A DNA stretch of 64,000 bases from Dastarcus helophoroides (lineage: Eukaryota > Arthropoda > Insecta > Coleoptera > Bothrideridae): contig CM053330.1 of assembly GCA_028583605.1 (NCBI GenBank), positions 30,713,619-30,777,618 on the forward strand, in the 5' to 3' direction. The translations under genes and the position numbers were made by a program. The first letter of the stretch is position 1. The number at the start of each line of letters is the position of its first letter. A model generated the notes under the pieces. It did no database searches. It was not told the origin of the DNA and was given only the letters and a program-made list of their open reading frames with translations. This document shows positions 8,455 to 20,929 of the stretch, piece after piece.

Positions 8455-11400
8455 TTGCAAAATTCAAATTTGGCTGCCATTTGACGTTTTTCGACTCGAA
8501 ATTTCACATTTTTTTGCCAACATCGACCTTCTCGAATGTTTGATTTTTCTTAAATTCGATTTTTTTTCAAGGTTTTGACTTTTTCTCAAAATTTTGGCTT
8601 TCAAAAAATGACGACTTTTTTTGAAAAGTATTCTTTCGATTTTTATTGAAAATCCTTAAACATTCTTCGACTTTTTAAAAATATTTTGTCTTGGTATTTT
8701 GAAAACTTCGAAATCCAAATTTTTCAGTTTTCACTTTTTTTTTTAAATGTTTACTTATTTTATTGATCGCAAGAGTTTTTTAGTTCCGTCTTTCTTTAGG
8801 ATTTTGATTTATTTTTTGAAAATGTTTGCACAAAATATTGCTCTTTTAGCAAATTTAAGAACTTTTCAAAAGTTTGTTTTTCTTCTATAAAATTGATCAT
8901 GTTGAAGAACTGACTTTTGAAAACTTCTACCTTTTTTATTTGGAAGTTTCCACCTTTGTTCAACTTTTAAAATTTTTTCCAAATTTTAGCGTTATTTGAA
9001 AATTGCTAGTGTTTTTCAAAAATTTCGACTTTTTATCGAAGTTTCGACTTTTCTGTAGTGAATAAAATTTTTAATTAAAAACTTGGATATTTTTAATTTT
9101 CACTTTGTTGAAAAATTACATTTCTCTCAAAATTTCCACATTGTTAATATTTTTCGTTTTTTTTTTTCAGAATTTTTCACTATTTAAAAAAATTTTGATA
9201 TTTTATCATCGAAATTTGACTCATTGGTTTTTGAGGATTTAATTTTTTTTTTGTTGAAAATTTCTTTTTTTCAAAATTTTGACTCAAAATTTTGTTTATT
9301 TATAAATATGATTATGGTAATTTTTTTTTGAAAATTTCCACCTTTGTTCAAACTTTTTATTATTTCTCGGCGTTTCAACTTTTTTTTTTAATTTTGACTT
9401 TTTCAAAAATTATGTCTTTCTCAAAGTTTTTGAGGATTTAAGTTTTCTTTGGAATTTATCTTTTTTTAAAATTCTGTTTTTTTAAATAAATATGATTACG
9501 GTAAACTTTTTTTTAAAATTTCTACCTTTGCTCAAACTTTTTAGTACTTCTCGGCGTTTGAACTTTTTTTTTTTGAAAATTTCGAATTTTTTCACAAATT
9601 TTGTCTTCTCTGAAGTTTTGACTTTGATGTATTAAATTTGAAAAATTCGGCTTTTTCCGAAAATTTTCAAATTTTTGGAAAAATTAATTTTTTTTCAAAA
9701 TTGCTATTCTTTTTTCAAAAATTTATGTGGTGAATAAAATTTTTATTTAAAAAAAGTCGATATTTTTAATGTTCACTTTTTTGAAAAATTATTTTTTTTT
9801 AAATCTCCACATTTCTAGTATTTTCTAACTTTTTTCAGGCTTTTTACTTTTATAAAAAAATCGATCTTTTTTATCGATATTTTGACTTTTTCTAGAAGTT
9901 TTTGAGAATTTAAGTTTTTTTTTAAGTTTCTCTTTTTTCCAAAGTTAATGACTCAAAATTGTTTTTTTATAAATATGATTATGATAATCTTTTTTTGAAA
10001 AATTTCGACTTTTTTCACAAATTTTGTCTTCTTTTCGAAGTTTTGACTTTAATTTAATTAATCGAAAAATTCGGACTTTTTTTCCGAAAATTTTCAATTT
10101 ATTTTAATTTTTTATTTCAAATTGCGACTTTTTCTCGAAATTTCGACTTTTATGTAGTAAATAAAATTTTTATTTAAAAAATTCGATATTTTTAATTTTC
10201 ACTATTTTGAAAATTTAATTTCTCTCAAAATTTCCACATTTTTAATATTTTTCGAACCTTTTTTTAGAATTGTTCACTATTTTAAAAAAGATTTCGATCT
10301 TTTATTATCGAAAATTTTGACTTTTTGGTTTTTGAGGATTTAGTTTTTTTTGTTGAAAATTTCTTTTTTTCAAAATTTTTACTCAAAATTTTGTTCTTTT
10401 TATAAATACCATTATGGTAAGCTTTTTTCAAAAATTTCCACCTTTGTTCAAACTTTTTAGTATTTCTCAGCGTTTGAACTTTTTTTTCATTGAAAATTTC
10501 TCTTTTTTTCAAAATTTTGACTTAAAGTTTTGGTTTTTTATAAATATTATTATGGTAAACTTTTTTTGAAAATTTCCACCTTTATTCAAACTTTTTAGTA
10601 TTCCTCGGCGTTTGAATTTTTTGTTGTTGAAAATTTCGACTTTTTTCACAAATTTTGTCTTCTTTTCGAAGTTTTGACTTTAATATAGTAAATTTGAAAA
10701 ATTTGACTTTTCCGAAAATTTTCAAATTTTTGGAAATAATATTTTTTTTTTAATTGCGACTTTTTTTTTCAAAAATTTCAACTTTTTCTCGAATTTTCGA
10801 CTTTAATGTAGTGAATAATATTTTTATTTAAAAAATTCTATATTTTTAATTTTCACTTTTTTTGAAAAATATAATTTGTCTCGAAATTTTCATTTTTAAT
10901 ATTTTCGAACTTTTTTTAAAGATTTTTAACTGTTTTAAAAAATTTCGATCTTTTGTTATTTAAATTTTGACCTTCTGGTTTTTGAGGATTTAATTTTTTT
11001 TTCAAAATTTCCATATTTTTAATATTTGTAAACTTTTTTCAGAATTTTTCACTGTTTTAAAAAAAATTCGATCTTTTATTATGGAAATTTTGACTTTCCG
11101 GTTTTTGAGGATTTAATTTTTTTTTGAAAATTTCTCTTTTTTTCAAAATTTTGACTGAACGTTTTGTATTTTTATAAATATGATTACTGTAAACTTTTTT
11201 TGAAAATTTCCACCTTTAGTATTTCTCGGCGTTTGAACTTTTTTTTTTAAATTTCAACTTTTTTCACAAATTTTGTCTTCTTTTCGAAGTTTTGACTTTC
11301 ATGTAGTAAATTTGAAAAATTCAACTTCTAAAATTTTCAAATTTTGGAAAAATTAATTCTTTTTTCAAAATTGAAACTTTTTTCTTAAAATTTTGACTTT

Positions 11401-12240
11401 TTCTCGAAGTTCCGACTTTTATGTAGTGAATAAAATTTTTATTTAAAAAATTCGATATTTTTAATTTTCACCTTTTTGAAAAAATTAATATTTTTAATAA
11501 TTTTCACATTTTTAATATTTTCAAACTTTTTTAGATAATTTCACTTTTTTAAAAAAAAAATTCGATCATCTATCATCGAAATTTTTAGAAGTTTTCGAGG
11601 ATTTAAGGTTTTTTGTTGAAAATTTCTCTTTTTTCAAAATGTTTTTTTATAAATATTATTATGGTAAACTTTTTTTTGAAAATTTCCACCTTTGTTCAAA
11701 CTTTTTAGTATTTCTCGGCGTTTTACCTTTTTTTTGAAAATTTCGACTTTTTTCAAAAATGTTGCCTTATTGAAGGTTTGACTGTAATGTTGTAATTTGA
11801 ACAATTTTTTCCGAAAATTTTCAAATTTTTGGAAAATTAATTATTTTCAAAATTGCAACTTTGAAATTTTCGAAGTTTTTTCAGTATTTTCACACTTTTG
11901 AAAATGTCTATTCCTTTTATCATCCAAAATTTGGACTTTTTTCGAATTTGTCATAACTTCGAAAAAAGCATTTTTCGAAGTTATGACTTTTTCTAGAACT
12001 CGAGGGTTTTTCGAAATTTTCGTCTTTTTTTAAAAGTTACCCTTTTTGTAAAAATTTAGACTTTTCTCAAAAATATTTTTGAAACTTCGAATTTTTGTAA
12101 CTTTGACTCTTAAAATTTGCTTGTTCCAGAAAGTTTTTAATTTTTTTGAAGTATCTAATTACGAATTTTTAAATTTTGAACGAATTCTATTAAACAAATT
12201 CGAGACTTATAAATTTTGATTTTACAGCTGCCATTTTAAA
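8455..12240 (-). repeat. T-rich array with ~0.43-0.67 kb higher-order units
   Basis: The + strand is T-rich; read on the minus strand the same GTCGAAAATTTC vocabulary appears. The landmark GTGAATAAAATTTTTA recurs near 9058, 9729, 10158, 10811 and 11425 (spacings about 671, 429, 653 and 614). AAATATGATTATGGTAA-type words recur near 9305, 9484, 9973, 10402, 10540, 11176 and 11650, each usually followed by TTTCCACCTTTGTTCAAAC and CTCGGCGTTTGAAC. The unit order is conserved but lengths vary by deletion. No protein-coding signal survives; frames inside are low-complexity. Confidence 0.7.
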
Positions 12241-13004
12241 TAGAAGCACATTGCAAGTTGCAAAAGTTTCAAAAACAATTTGAAATTTAGAAGTATTTTC
12301 GAGCAAAACAATTTTTTTTGAACAGTTTCAAGTTTTTCTCTAAATGTTGACGTCATTTCCAAATTTTGATTTTGAATTTAAAATTTCGAGAGGAGTTTTG
12401 TAGAAATTCAAAGGTTTTTTGACCTTAATCAGTGCATTACGTCTTTAGTCTAGGAATTTTAACGTTGGATGTGAAATTTCAAGTTTAAATTAAAAAAGTA
12501 ATTCATAAAAAACAAAATATGCACTGATCGCCTGCAAACATTCAGACAAATTTATGTAGACACATTAATTAACGATACCAGATCTCAACCTTATAGGTTT
12601 TTTTCAATTTATTTAACATTTCTTCGGCCCAGTTTGGAAATATTTAAATTTTTATGGTTTGTTGACAATTTTCTAATCAATTTTTGAAATGCGACTACGT
12701 GATATTTAAATTTATTGAAAACGTCACTTCATGACGGTTCACAAATTAAGAGGTTATTTTATTTTACATAGAATAGGAATAATGAAAAATAGGAGACCAA
12801 AAATTAGATATGGAAAAAATAAAAATTTGTTTTTTTGATAAATTAGGAAAATATAAAAGTAAACTTATAGGCTACTTTAAATAGAAACTTATGTATATTT
12901 ATTACACAAAAATCGTCTATGATAACGAAGGCTTCCACGGCTCAGTGTCATTACTGGATATACTTCTTCCGGGATTGGACCGTGTCAAAGAACTACTAAA
13001 AGTG
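12241..13004. other. AT-rich island, nothing recognised
   Basis: The first 250 bp are degraded array sequence grading into non-repetitive AT-rich DNA. A short complex patch at 12,925-13,000 (GGCTTCCACGGCTCAGTGTC, GGGATTGGACCGTGTC) looks like an old transposon fragment but has no partner in the window. No gene is supported. Confidence 0.35.
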
Positions 13005-13180
13005 TTCACCTAACTGTTAATACCCACTTTTTACTATCTTAGAGGCTGAATTTTGAAAAATCCGCTTTAGTGCTCCCCTACGTATTAGGGGGAACGCATG
13101 TAAGAAATTTTATAATTCTAGACCCATACGTTTAAGCTGTGCATTGTCTGTCAGTCACTGCTTAGAGGTTTAATAACATT
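13005..13180 (+). repeat. Dispersed repeat R3, copy 1
   Basis: About 175 bp is shared with 47,290-47,435 (+) and 62,800-62,990 (reverse). Shared pieces in order are CTAACTGTTAATACCCA, GAATTTTGAAAAATCC, TAGTGCTCCCCTACGTATTA, ATTCTAGACCCA, GCTGTGCATTGTCTGTCAGT and CACTGCTTAGAG. There are no inverted ends, A-tail or coding frame. It could be a SINE 3' portion or an internal piece of a DNA transposon. The three-copy match is clear; the class is unknown. Confidence 0.7.
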
Positions 13181-14934
13181 GGTCAACAAAATTGAAGTTT
13201 TGTCATGTCACATGAACATCTTTTGTGTATTTTAATACTGTCCAGTTGTCATTTAAAATAAGCAGTTTTGAAATTTTTATCACCTACGACATTTGTTTGT
13301 TAAAAGTTAGAAAAATAATGGATCTCCAGAAATATAACATAAAAAATGTACATTAGGAACTTATAATCTTTGTTTTCTAGATTATTTAGCTTTTAATTGG
13401 TCCCTTTTGATCAAACAGTAGTAGTCAGTCATTTGAGTTTAATCTGCCCTGATAAAGTTTTTCCATCATTGGAACGACTGAATGAAACTTTTATCAGTTC
13501 TTATCACTTAGAGCCCTCTAATTCGTAGGAATAAAGTCAAGATATGTGTCTAAAAAATAAGTTTTGATCCCCATATTGCAACCCAAAGTTTTATACTCCA
13601 ATAAAAGTTTTTTAACCAAATATCTATAGATGTCACTCTTATGGTAAACCAAAAAATTTCCAATTAACTTCTTGAAGCATCTTCATGCTGATTTTTCCAA
13701 AACATTTAATTTTTCTTTAAAAAACGAGTCTTTTATAAATTTTCTTAATTTGAGGTTCTACTACTGCTATTATTACACTCATTCTCATTCTGGAGAATTT
13801 CTCTTTGAAATATAAAAATCCATTTTTATTGGGACCTATCCCTTCTAGAAAACTTTTGGTAAGCCTAATTTGATATGAAGTTGATGGTAGAAATATACCA
13901 GAGAGCTTTTACAAGTGTAAATGCTTTACAGTTTTCTATTTACAAATTCAAGACCTACGTTTAGGACAAACTTTTTCCTAATTGTGATTTTTTAGATCCC
14001 TGGTATCCCATATACATAAAAAGTACCCAAATTTAATGATAAAAAAAACTTTACATGAAGAATTAATATAATCATGATATTATGTTTTATTTCTGATAAC
14101 AATTTTTAAAATGTAAATAATATATGGACCTAAATAAAAACGAACAGTATTTGGGAGGACTACATTTCCAAAAATAAATTTTACCTTGTCACAAGAAAAC
14201 ATGTTGGTGATGGAAATGGTTTCATGATGGGGGTAGGTAGTCCAAACACAATTACCTACCAGAATTCGTGTGACAAAATCAGTGTTGACCAGTGTAATTA
14301 GATTTGTGTTTTTTTTTACTGCAGAATACGAATGAGGAGTTAATAAGGTAACCTTTTTATTGTAGGGGCCCCCCTAGGCTGCAGTCCTAGGCGCAAATGC
14401 GACCCTGCAAACAATTTAATTCAATTCTGAAATTAATGACATATTAAGGAAACGTTGATTATTCATTTTTTTGCATTTGTGTGAACTAACTGTTAACGTA
14501 GTAAATAATAACAGCAATATTGCCAGGCATATGTCCACAAGGTTAATTAATATTTCAGAATTTATAATCCGCACAATATAATTTATTAGTTTGTAATATT
14601 ATTAATATATTAAGGAAAACATTTTGTAATTTCTCATAACTTATAAATATTTAAATTAAGAGGGCTGGTCATGTCATAATAATGTGCATTAAAGCGGAAT
14701 AAGAATTGAATCTCTAGTTTAGTTGGAAAGAGATTGATCCTGAATAAAATTGATTTGAAACCACGAAAATGTGTTGCTTTCACGAATTTTTTTTCCAAAT
14801 ACATGCTTTTACTAGCTTTTATAGCATTACGAATTGCTGATGAGTTCCAATGGCAACGAGGCATTGTTGTCTAATTGCTCCGATCTCTCTTCCATTTTTC
14901 TCCGTTATTTGTTCCCTAATTACCTTTTTACGCT
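13181..14934. other. Long AT-rich intergenic stretch
   Basis: Non-repetitive AT-rich sequence without a supportable gene. A near-palindromic G/C patch at 14,365-14,400 (CCCCCCTAGGCTGCAGTCCT, then AGGCGCAAATGCGACC) resembles a transposon end but has no partner here. A minus-strand 76-codon frame at 14,634-14,864 has no domain and an unremarkable composition, so I do not call it. Confidence 0.4.
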
Positions 14935-16420
14935 TGGATTTTTTAAACTTTGACTTTTTTAATTTCGATATAGAATTGAACACCAATTTCTTTTTCCTAA
15001 AATTTTGACCTTAAATTAAAAAAAAATCCATTTTTTCTATGCCAAGTTTCCTAATTATTTTAAGTGAAAATTTCTTTGCTTAAAAATGTCCACAAAACTT
15101 TAATATTCGAGTTTTATTTACAAATTCAACATTAATATTGATATTTTGAGTTCATCTCGACAGTAATAAAAACTGAAAACTCAAATTCAAATCAAAATTT
15201 CTACTTTCATAATATTTGTACTTTTTGTGGAATTCGAATTTTCCTTGTAACACAGTTTGGGAAACTAGAGGATATTTTTAAGAATGTTGTTTGCTGTGTA
15301 CGTTATAATTAAGTATTCATTATGCTAAATAGGAATTGCAACGCCCATAATAACAATATGTATGTTATATCTATCTATTCTCGCATAAATTAGAATTATT
15401 CTTGTTTAGATCTCGACATTGTAATAAACCATTATTTTATTATTTAATACAACAAATATGGTAATACATTAAATAATAATTCTAAATTACACAACATAGC
15501 TGTATTGTTATTAAGAAAAGTACATTTGTTGCTTGTTCACTTAGATAAGCTGGAGGCTTTGTGGAAATATGACTAAGAAGGAGCAACTAATTCTATATGA
15601 GCATGTAGACAAGTATGTGTATGTACAGAATGTACACAGTGTGAGTAAAAGTAAATAAATACCTTGACGCTATAGCATGGATATATACAAACAAGCCCGA
15701 AAGAATTTAAAACTCCTAAACTTTGTACCTTTACTATAGATTGGTCATAGTTTGTTTGATTACGCTCCACAGATCGCGAAAATCAGGGGCCCCCTTAGCC
15801 ATTTCGAGGCTCCGGGCGGGTAGATCTTTGCGAGGCCCTTGTCTTTGAGGAATTAGTTTTAACATAGTCGTAGCTAGAATAGGGCAGGGTAGGACGCTTG
15901 CCCCCCCTTGGCTCATGCAGTTAAACGAAAATGTATATTCAACTCAGAAGACTTTCTTTAAAAAAATTCCATTCGACAAAATTTGTCCTTTAAGCTATTG
16001 GCATTTTCTCGGAATTTCGACTTATTTCTCAAAATTCTCCTTTTTCATAAATTTCTTTCGAAATTTCAAATTTATTCCGAAAATTTGATTTTTTTCATCA
16101 GAATTTGACTTTGGTCAAAATTTCGAATTTTTATCTCAAAATTCATCGTTTTATTTTTCGAAATTTTACCATTTCTCAAAATTCGTTTTTTGCGGAAACT
16201 TCGGCTTTTCTTTAAATTTTGATTTTCTAAAACTTTTGGCTTGTTTATCAAGATTTATCTTTTTTCTCAAAATTAGATCGAAATTTTGATAAAAATATTT
16301 ATCTGGAAATTTTTAAAATGACTTTATTAGAAATTTTGAAAAAAGACAAAAATTCCGAGAAATTCCGGAATGGTTTATAACTGAAATACAACTCGTTTCT
16401 CAAATTTTTCGACATTTTCT
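14935..16420 (-). repeat. Two short T-rich vocabulary blocks around a plain AT-rich stretch
   Basis: T-rich TTTCGACTTTTTC-type sequence occupies about 14,935-15,260 and 15,955-16,310. The centre (15,300-15,780) is ordinary AT-rich DNA with a small stem, TTATTATTTAAT at about 15,436 pairing with ATTAAATAATAA about 19 nt downstream. The R4 repeat at 15,786-15,874 is listed separately. No gene is seen. Confidence 0.45.
15786..15874 (+). repeat. Dispersed repeat R4, copy 1
   Basis: The block GGGGCCCCCTTAGCCATTTC, GAGGCTCCGGGCGGGTAGAT and GAGGCCCTTGTCTTTG recurs at 31,498-31,590 (+) and inverted at 30,890-30,958. In all three it is followed by GGAATTAGTTTTAA or a close variant. It is GC-rich against its surroundings and has no coding frame of note. 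It is probably the end of a larger transposon; class unknown. Confidence 0.65.
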
Positions 16421-16424
16421 GACT

Positions 16425-19400
16425 TCGATTGAAAAAAAGTTTGCGAAAAGAGTCGAAATTTTCAATATTAGTTAAAATTTAAGAAAAAAATTGAATTTAT
16501 TAAGAATCGAAATTTTCAATGAAAGGTATAATTTTCAAAAAAAAAAAAAACAAAATAAAGGTTTAATTTTGAAAAAAGTCTAAAATTTAAAGTCACATTT
16601 TTAAAAAAAGTCCCGCTACATTTTCAGGAAAAGTACAGATTTTTAAAGAGTGTAAATTTTGGAAAAATGTCGAAAGTTTTAAAAAAGTCAAGATTTGCAA
16701 AAAGGCAAAACATGAAAAGTCGACATTTTTACGGAAACATGGAAATTAAGTAAGTAAGGGGGGCTAAATTTATTTAATGTTTGAAAATGTCAAAAATTTT
16801 GCAAAAGTTGTAATCTTGAAAAAAAAGTTAGTTTTTAAGCCAAAATGTTAATATTTGAAAAATAATATCGAGAATTACTAAATTCATAAATTTTCTCTTA
16901 AATTCTCGAAAAAAAACTGAAATTTTCCAAGTTTGATTATTGAAGAAAAGCTAAAGTTAAAAGTCCGAGCTTTTTGTTAAAAAAATCGAAATTTTAAAAA
17001 TGCAAAAAATGTTGAAAAATGTCGAAGTTAAATTTCCAAAAGAAAGTTAAGAATTTCAAAAAAGTTACTATTTTGAAAAAAGTAGTAAATTTTTAAAAGT
17101 GTCGAAATGTTCAATAATTTTGGTAATTTGAAAAAAAGGCGAAATTTTCAAGAAATTTTCCAAAAAAAAAGGTAAAATTTTGGGAAAAATCGACATTTTT
17201 ACGAAAACATGGAAATTCATGCCGTGCATTTTAAAAAAATTTGAAAATTAAAAAGAACGAAAACATTTCAAAAAAAAACACCGGCATTTTATGTCTCGAT
17301 TAAAAAAAGTTTGCGAAAAAAGTCGAAATTTTCAAAAATAGTTCAAATTTAAGAAAAAAATTGAAATTATTAGGAATCGAAATTTTCAATAACAGCTATA
17401 ATTTTTAGAAAAAAAAACGAACATAAAAATCTGAAATTTTCGAAAGATCAAATATTGGAGAAGTCGAAAATTATTAAAAAATTCGAAATTTTCCAAAACG
17501 TTTAAAATTTCTAGAAGGTACAATTTTGGAAAAAGTTAAAATTTTGGGTAGTTGAAATTTTGAAGTAAAAAAAATTGTTTTAAAAAGTTGAAAATTTATG
17601 GAACATTTTTAAAAAGTCGGGTTTTCAACAAAAAGTCGACATTTAATTAAAAAAGAGTCGAAGTTTTTAAAAAAATTTGGAAATTTTGTAAAATACGAAA
17701 ACTTCAAAAAAGAATTAATATTCGACTTTTCGAAAATCTAAATTTTAAATAAAGTCGAACTTTCAAGAAAGATCGACAATTTGCAAAAGAGTAAAATTTT
17801 TGAAACGATTACGTTAGAAACCGACATTTTTAACTATTTTCAAAAAAATTAAATTTTAAAAAAGCGTGACGTTCTGAAAAAATACAACATTTAATAAAAC
17901 TGAAATTTCTAAAAGTCAAATTTTTCAATAGTGGTAATTTTTTAAAACGCTGGAAATTTGAAAAGTCAGCATTTAAGAAAAGGTCGAAATTTTCAAAAAA
18001 AAATTGAAGTATTAAAAATTAGTTGAAATTTGGATATTTTTCGAAATTTTGAAAAATGTTCGAAATATTCAAAAACACTGAAATTAAAAATAATGCAAAT
18101 TTTTCAAAAAAAAATCCAAATTTTTCAAGGAAATCAAAATTTTGAAAAAAAAAAGAATTTTCAAAAAAGGTCGAAATTTTAAAGTCGAAAATTTAATCAA
18201 ATTAAAAAAAAACAAAAACCTTGAGAATTATGAAAAAATGCCGAAATCGAAAATTTCAAAAAAGTTAAAACTTGAAAAATTGGGAAATATTGAGTCACAT
18301 TTTCAATAAAACTCGAAATTTTCAAATCTAAAATATTGAAAAAATCTAAAATTATTAGGTAAGTCCAGCTCAAGAAAACTCAAAATTTTGAAGAGTAAAT
18401 AAAAATTTTGGGAAAAGTCGAAATTTTTGATAGTTAAGGTCCTAATGTAAAAGTCAAACATTTTTTTAAAAAGTTGGAATTTTTAATTAGAATTTTCAAA
18501 AAAAAAATAATATATTTTTAAATAACGTAGAAATTTCCAAAAAAAAAAGGTTAATATTTTCAAAAAAGTGTCGAAAATTTGAAAAAAAGCCAGCATTTTA
18601 AAAATATTCGAAAATTAAAAAGAGCGAAAACATTTCAAAAAAACATCGACATTTTATAAGTCTCGATTAAAAAATGTTTGCAAAAAAAGTCGAAATTTTC
18701 AAAAATAGTTGAAATTTAAGAAAAAAAATGAAATTATTAACAATCGAAATTTTCAATAAAGGCTATAATTTTCAAAACAAACGAATAAAAAATTTTCAAA
18801 AAGTCCGAAATTTTCGAAAGATCAAAAATTATTACAAATTTCGAAATTTTCTAAAACGTTTGAAATTTCGAGAATGTAAAATTTTGGAAAAAGTGGACAT
18901 TTTGGGTAGTCCACATTTTGAAACAAAAAAGTCGAACATTTTTTGAAAAGTTGAAAATTTATTGGACATTTTCCAAATAAATAAAGTAAATTTTTGAAAA
19001 CATGTCGAACCTTTCAAAAAAGTCAGGTTTTCAACAAAAAGTCAATATTTGAACAAGAGTCGAAGTTTTCAAAAAAATTTGAAAATGTGCAGGATACGAA
19101 AATTTCAAAAAAAATTAATATCCGACTTAAATCTAAATTTTAAATAAATTCGAATTTTCAAAAAAGATCGACAATTTGCAAAAAAGTGAAAATTTTAAAA
19201 CGATACGTTAGAAATTGACATATTTAACAATTTTCAAAAAAATGAACATTTAAAAAGTCGTAGTTTCTAAAAACGTCGAAATTTTTAAAAAAGGCAAATT
19301 TTTCAATAAAGTGGTAATTTTTTCAAAACGCTGGAAATTTGAAAAAAGTTAGCATTTAAGAAAAGGACGAAATTTTCAACAAAAATCGAAATATTAAAAA

Positions 19401-20010
19401 TTAGTTGAATTTTTGATAATTTTCAAAATTTTGAAATATGTTCGAGTTATTCAAAAAAACTGAAATTGAAAGTACGGCAAAATTTTCAAAACATTTTAAA
19501 TTTTCTAAGGAAATCAAAATTTTGAAAAAAAAAAGAAATTTCAAAAAAGGTCGACATTTTAAAGTCGAAAATTTAATCAAATTAAAATAAAAACAAAAAC
19601 TTGGAGAATTATGAAAAATGGCGAAGTTTTCAAGAAAATTCGAAAATTTCAAAAAGTTGAAATTTGAAAAATTGGGAAATTTTGAGACAAATTTTCAATA
19701 AAAATCGAAATTTTCGAATCTGAAATATTGAAAAAAGCCAAAATTATCACATGAATCGAGATTCTCAAAAAAAAGTCAAAATTTTGAAAAGTTAATTAAA
19801 ATTTTGGAAAAAGAAATTATTTATAGTCAAGATCTTAACAAAGTCGAACGTATTTTTAAAAAATCTGAATTTTCAAAAAAATTAAATTTTTCGAAATTTC
19901 AAAAAAGGTTAATATTTTCAAAAAAGTGTCGAAAATTTGAAAAAAAACCGGTATTTTGAAAAATTCGAAAATTAAAAAGAGCGAAAACCTCGAGTAAAAA
20001 AAGTTTGCGA
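16425..20010 (+). repeat. ~1.36 kb higher-order tandem repeat
   Basis: The landmark GAAAATTAAAAAGA(A/G)CGAAAAC occurs at 17,243, 18,610 and 19,966, spacings of 1367 and 1356 bp. After each comes a TCTCGATTAAAAAAAGTTTG-like segment, then GTCGAAATTTTCAAAAATAG, in the same order. A partial unit of about 0.8 kb precedes it from 16,425. Other markers in register include CGCTGGAAATTTGAAAA (17,950 and 19,328) and CAAATTAAAA with CAAAAACTTGG-like text (18,200 and 19,570). The + strand is A-rich. Long units made of the same short words as the rest of the window indicate successive rounds of amplification. No gene is present. Confidence 0.75.
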
Positions 20011-20029
20011 TATTTTCAAAACTAGTCAG

Positions 20030-20929
20030 GTATTTCAAGTATTTTTGCATCAGACCGGATTCGACATCGTCGAGGGTTCCTTTATGCACCTTTTTTTTAC
20101 GAGGGACGTCATATCCTAATATCCATGTTGGGCTCATATTTCTGTTATTTCCTTGCGTAATTATCACCAATTACCGATATCGTAAAAAAACAAAATCTTC
20201 ATTTAATTTCGTTTACCCTCCCCCCCTCCCCCCTAAAAATACGTAAGTATTTTTTGTTAGGTTATACTTGAATGCAATTATGATCCAGTTTATGGCATGA
20301 GTAGCATCTTAGTTTGCTGCAGTTACTCCTTAAAATAATGCGATCTTTGTGAAATTAAAAAAAAAATACGATTTCACCATGAAGGGGCTAATTACTAAAA
20401 TTGGCCATATCCGACATAATGAGGGTGATTACTGCACATACACGTACGCGGGCTGGGTTGCTATGTTTTTAAGACGGTCTGTAGTAATCATAAAGTAGTG
20501 ATTTGTAGTGTAGGCCCGGTCGGTTCGAGATGGTCTTTGTTCCCTGGTCATTCAGGCAGACCTAAGAATGCAGCCTGCACTTGGGATGCCTTCAAATTAG
20601 AGGTTTGCAGCGCTGAAGTAGATCTACTCCAGTTACGAGTACGGCAATGGCACCCCCGAAAATCGTATCGCTGGAAAGGGTGTTATTACTATGATGTATT
20701 GCAGTAAATTGCTTATTAGTAGAGACCAACCGAAACTGGATTTTTAGCTGAAATTGAAACCGAAACCGAATTTCGGCTTTACTTAGATTTTGGCCGAAAG
20801 CAAAATTAATGAAAATTGAATTAGTATATACGTACATTTAATTAAACCAAAACAGTAACAAGCAACAACAATTTATTTACTACTTCAACTACTTTTTACT
20901 TTTACTTCTCAATTAGCTACTTAAAGTTG
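20030..20929. other. Complex island with C-run and hAT-like end
   Basis: A minus-strand frame ending near 20,170 reads QGNNRNMSPTWILGYDVPR before running into low-complexity sequence; it may be an eroded transposon exon. A pyrimidine run of C and one T lies at 20,217-20,233, directly followed by the near-perfect palindrome AAAAATACGTAAGTATTTTT at 20,235-20,254. A 69-codon + strand frame over 20,498-20,707 begins at GTG and has no known domain. At 20,720-20,810 GAGACCAACCGAAACTGG and ACCGAAACCGAATTTCGGC resemble hAT-type transposon ends. No gene can be asserted. Confidence 0.4.

Noticed and set aside
20498..20707. 69-codon ORF starting GTG as a gene
   Set aside because: No ATG start, no domain, and it adjoins a hAT-like end, so it is more likely transposon debris.
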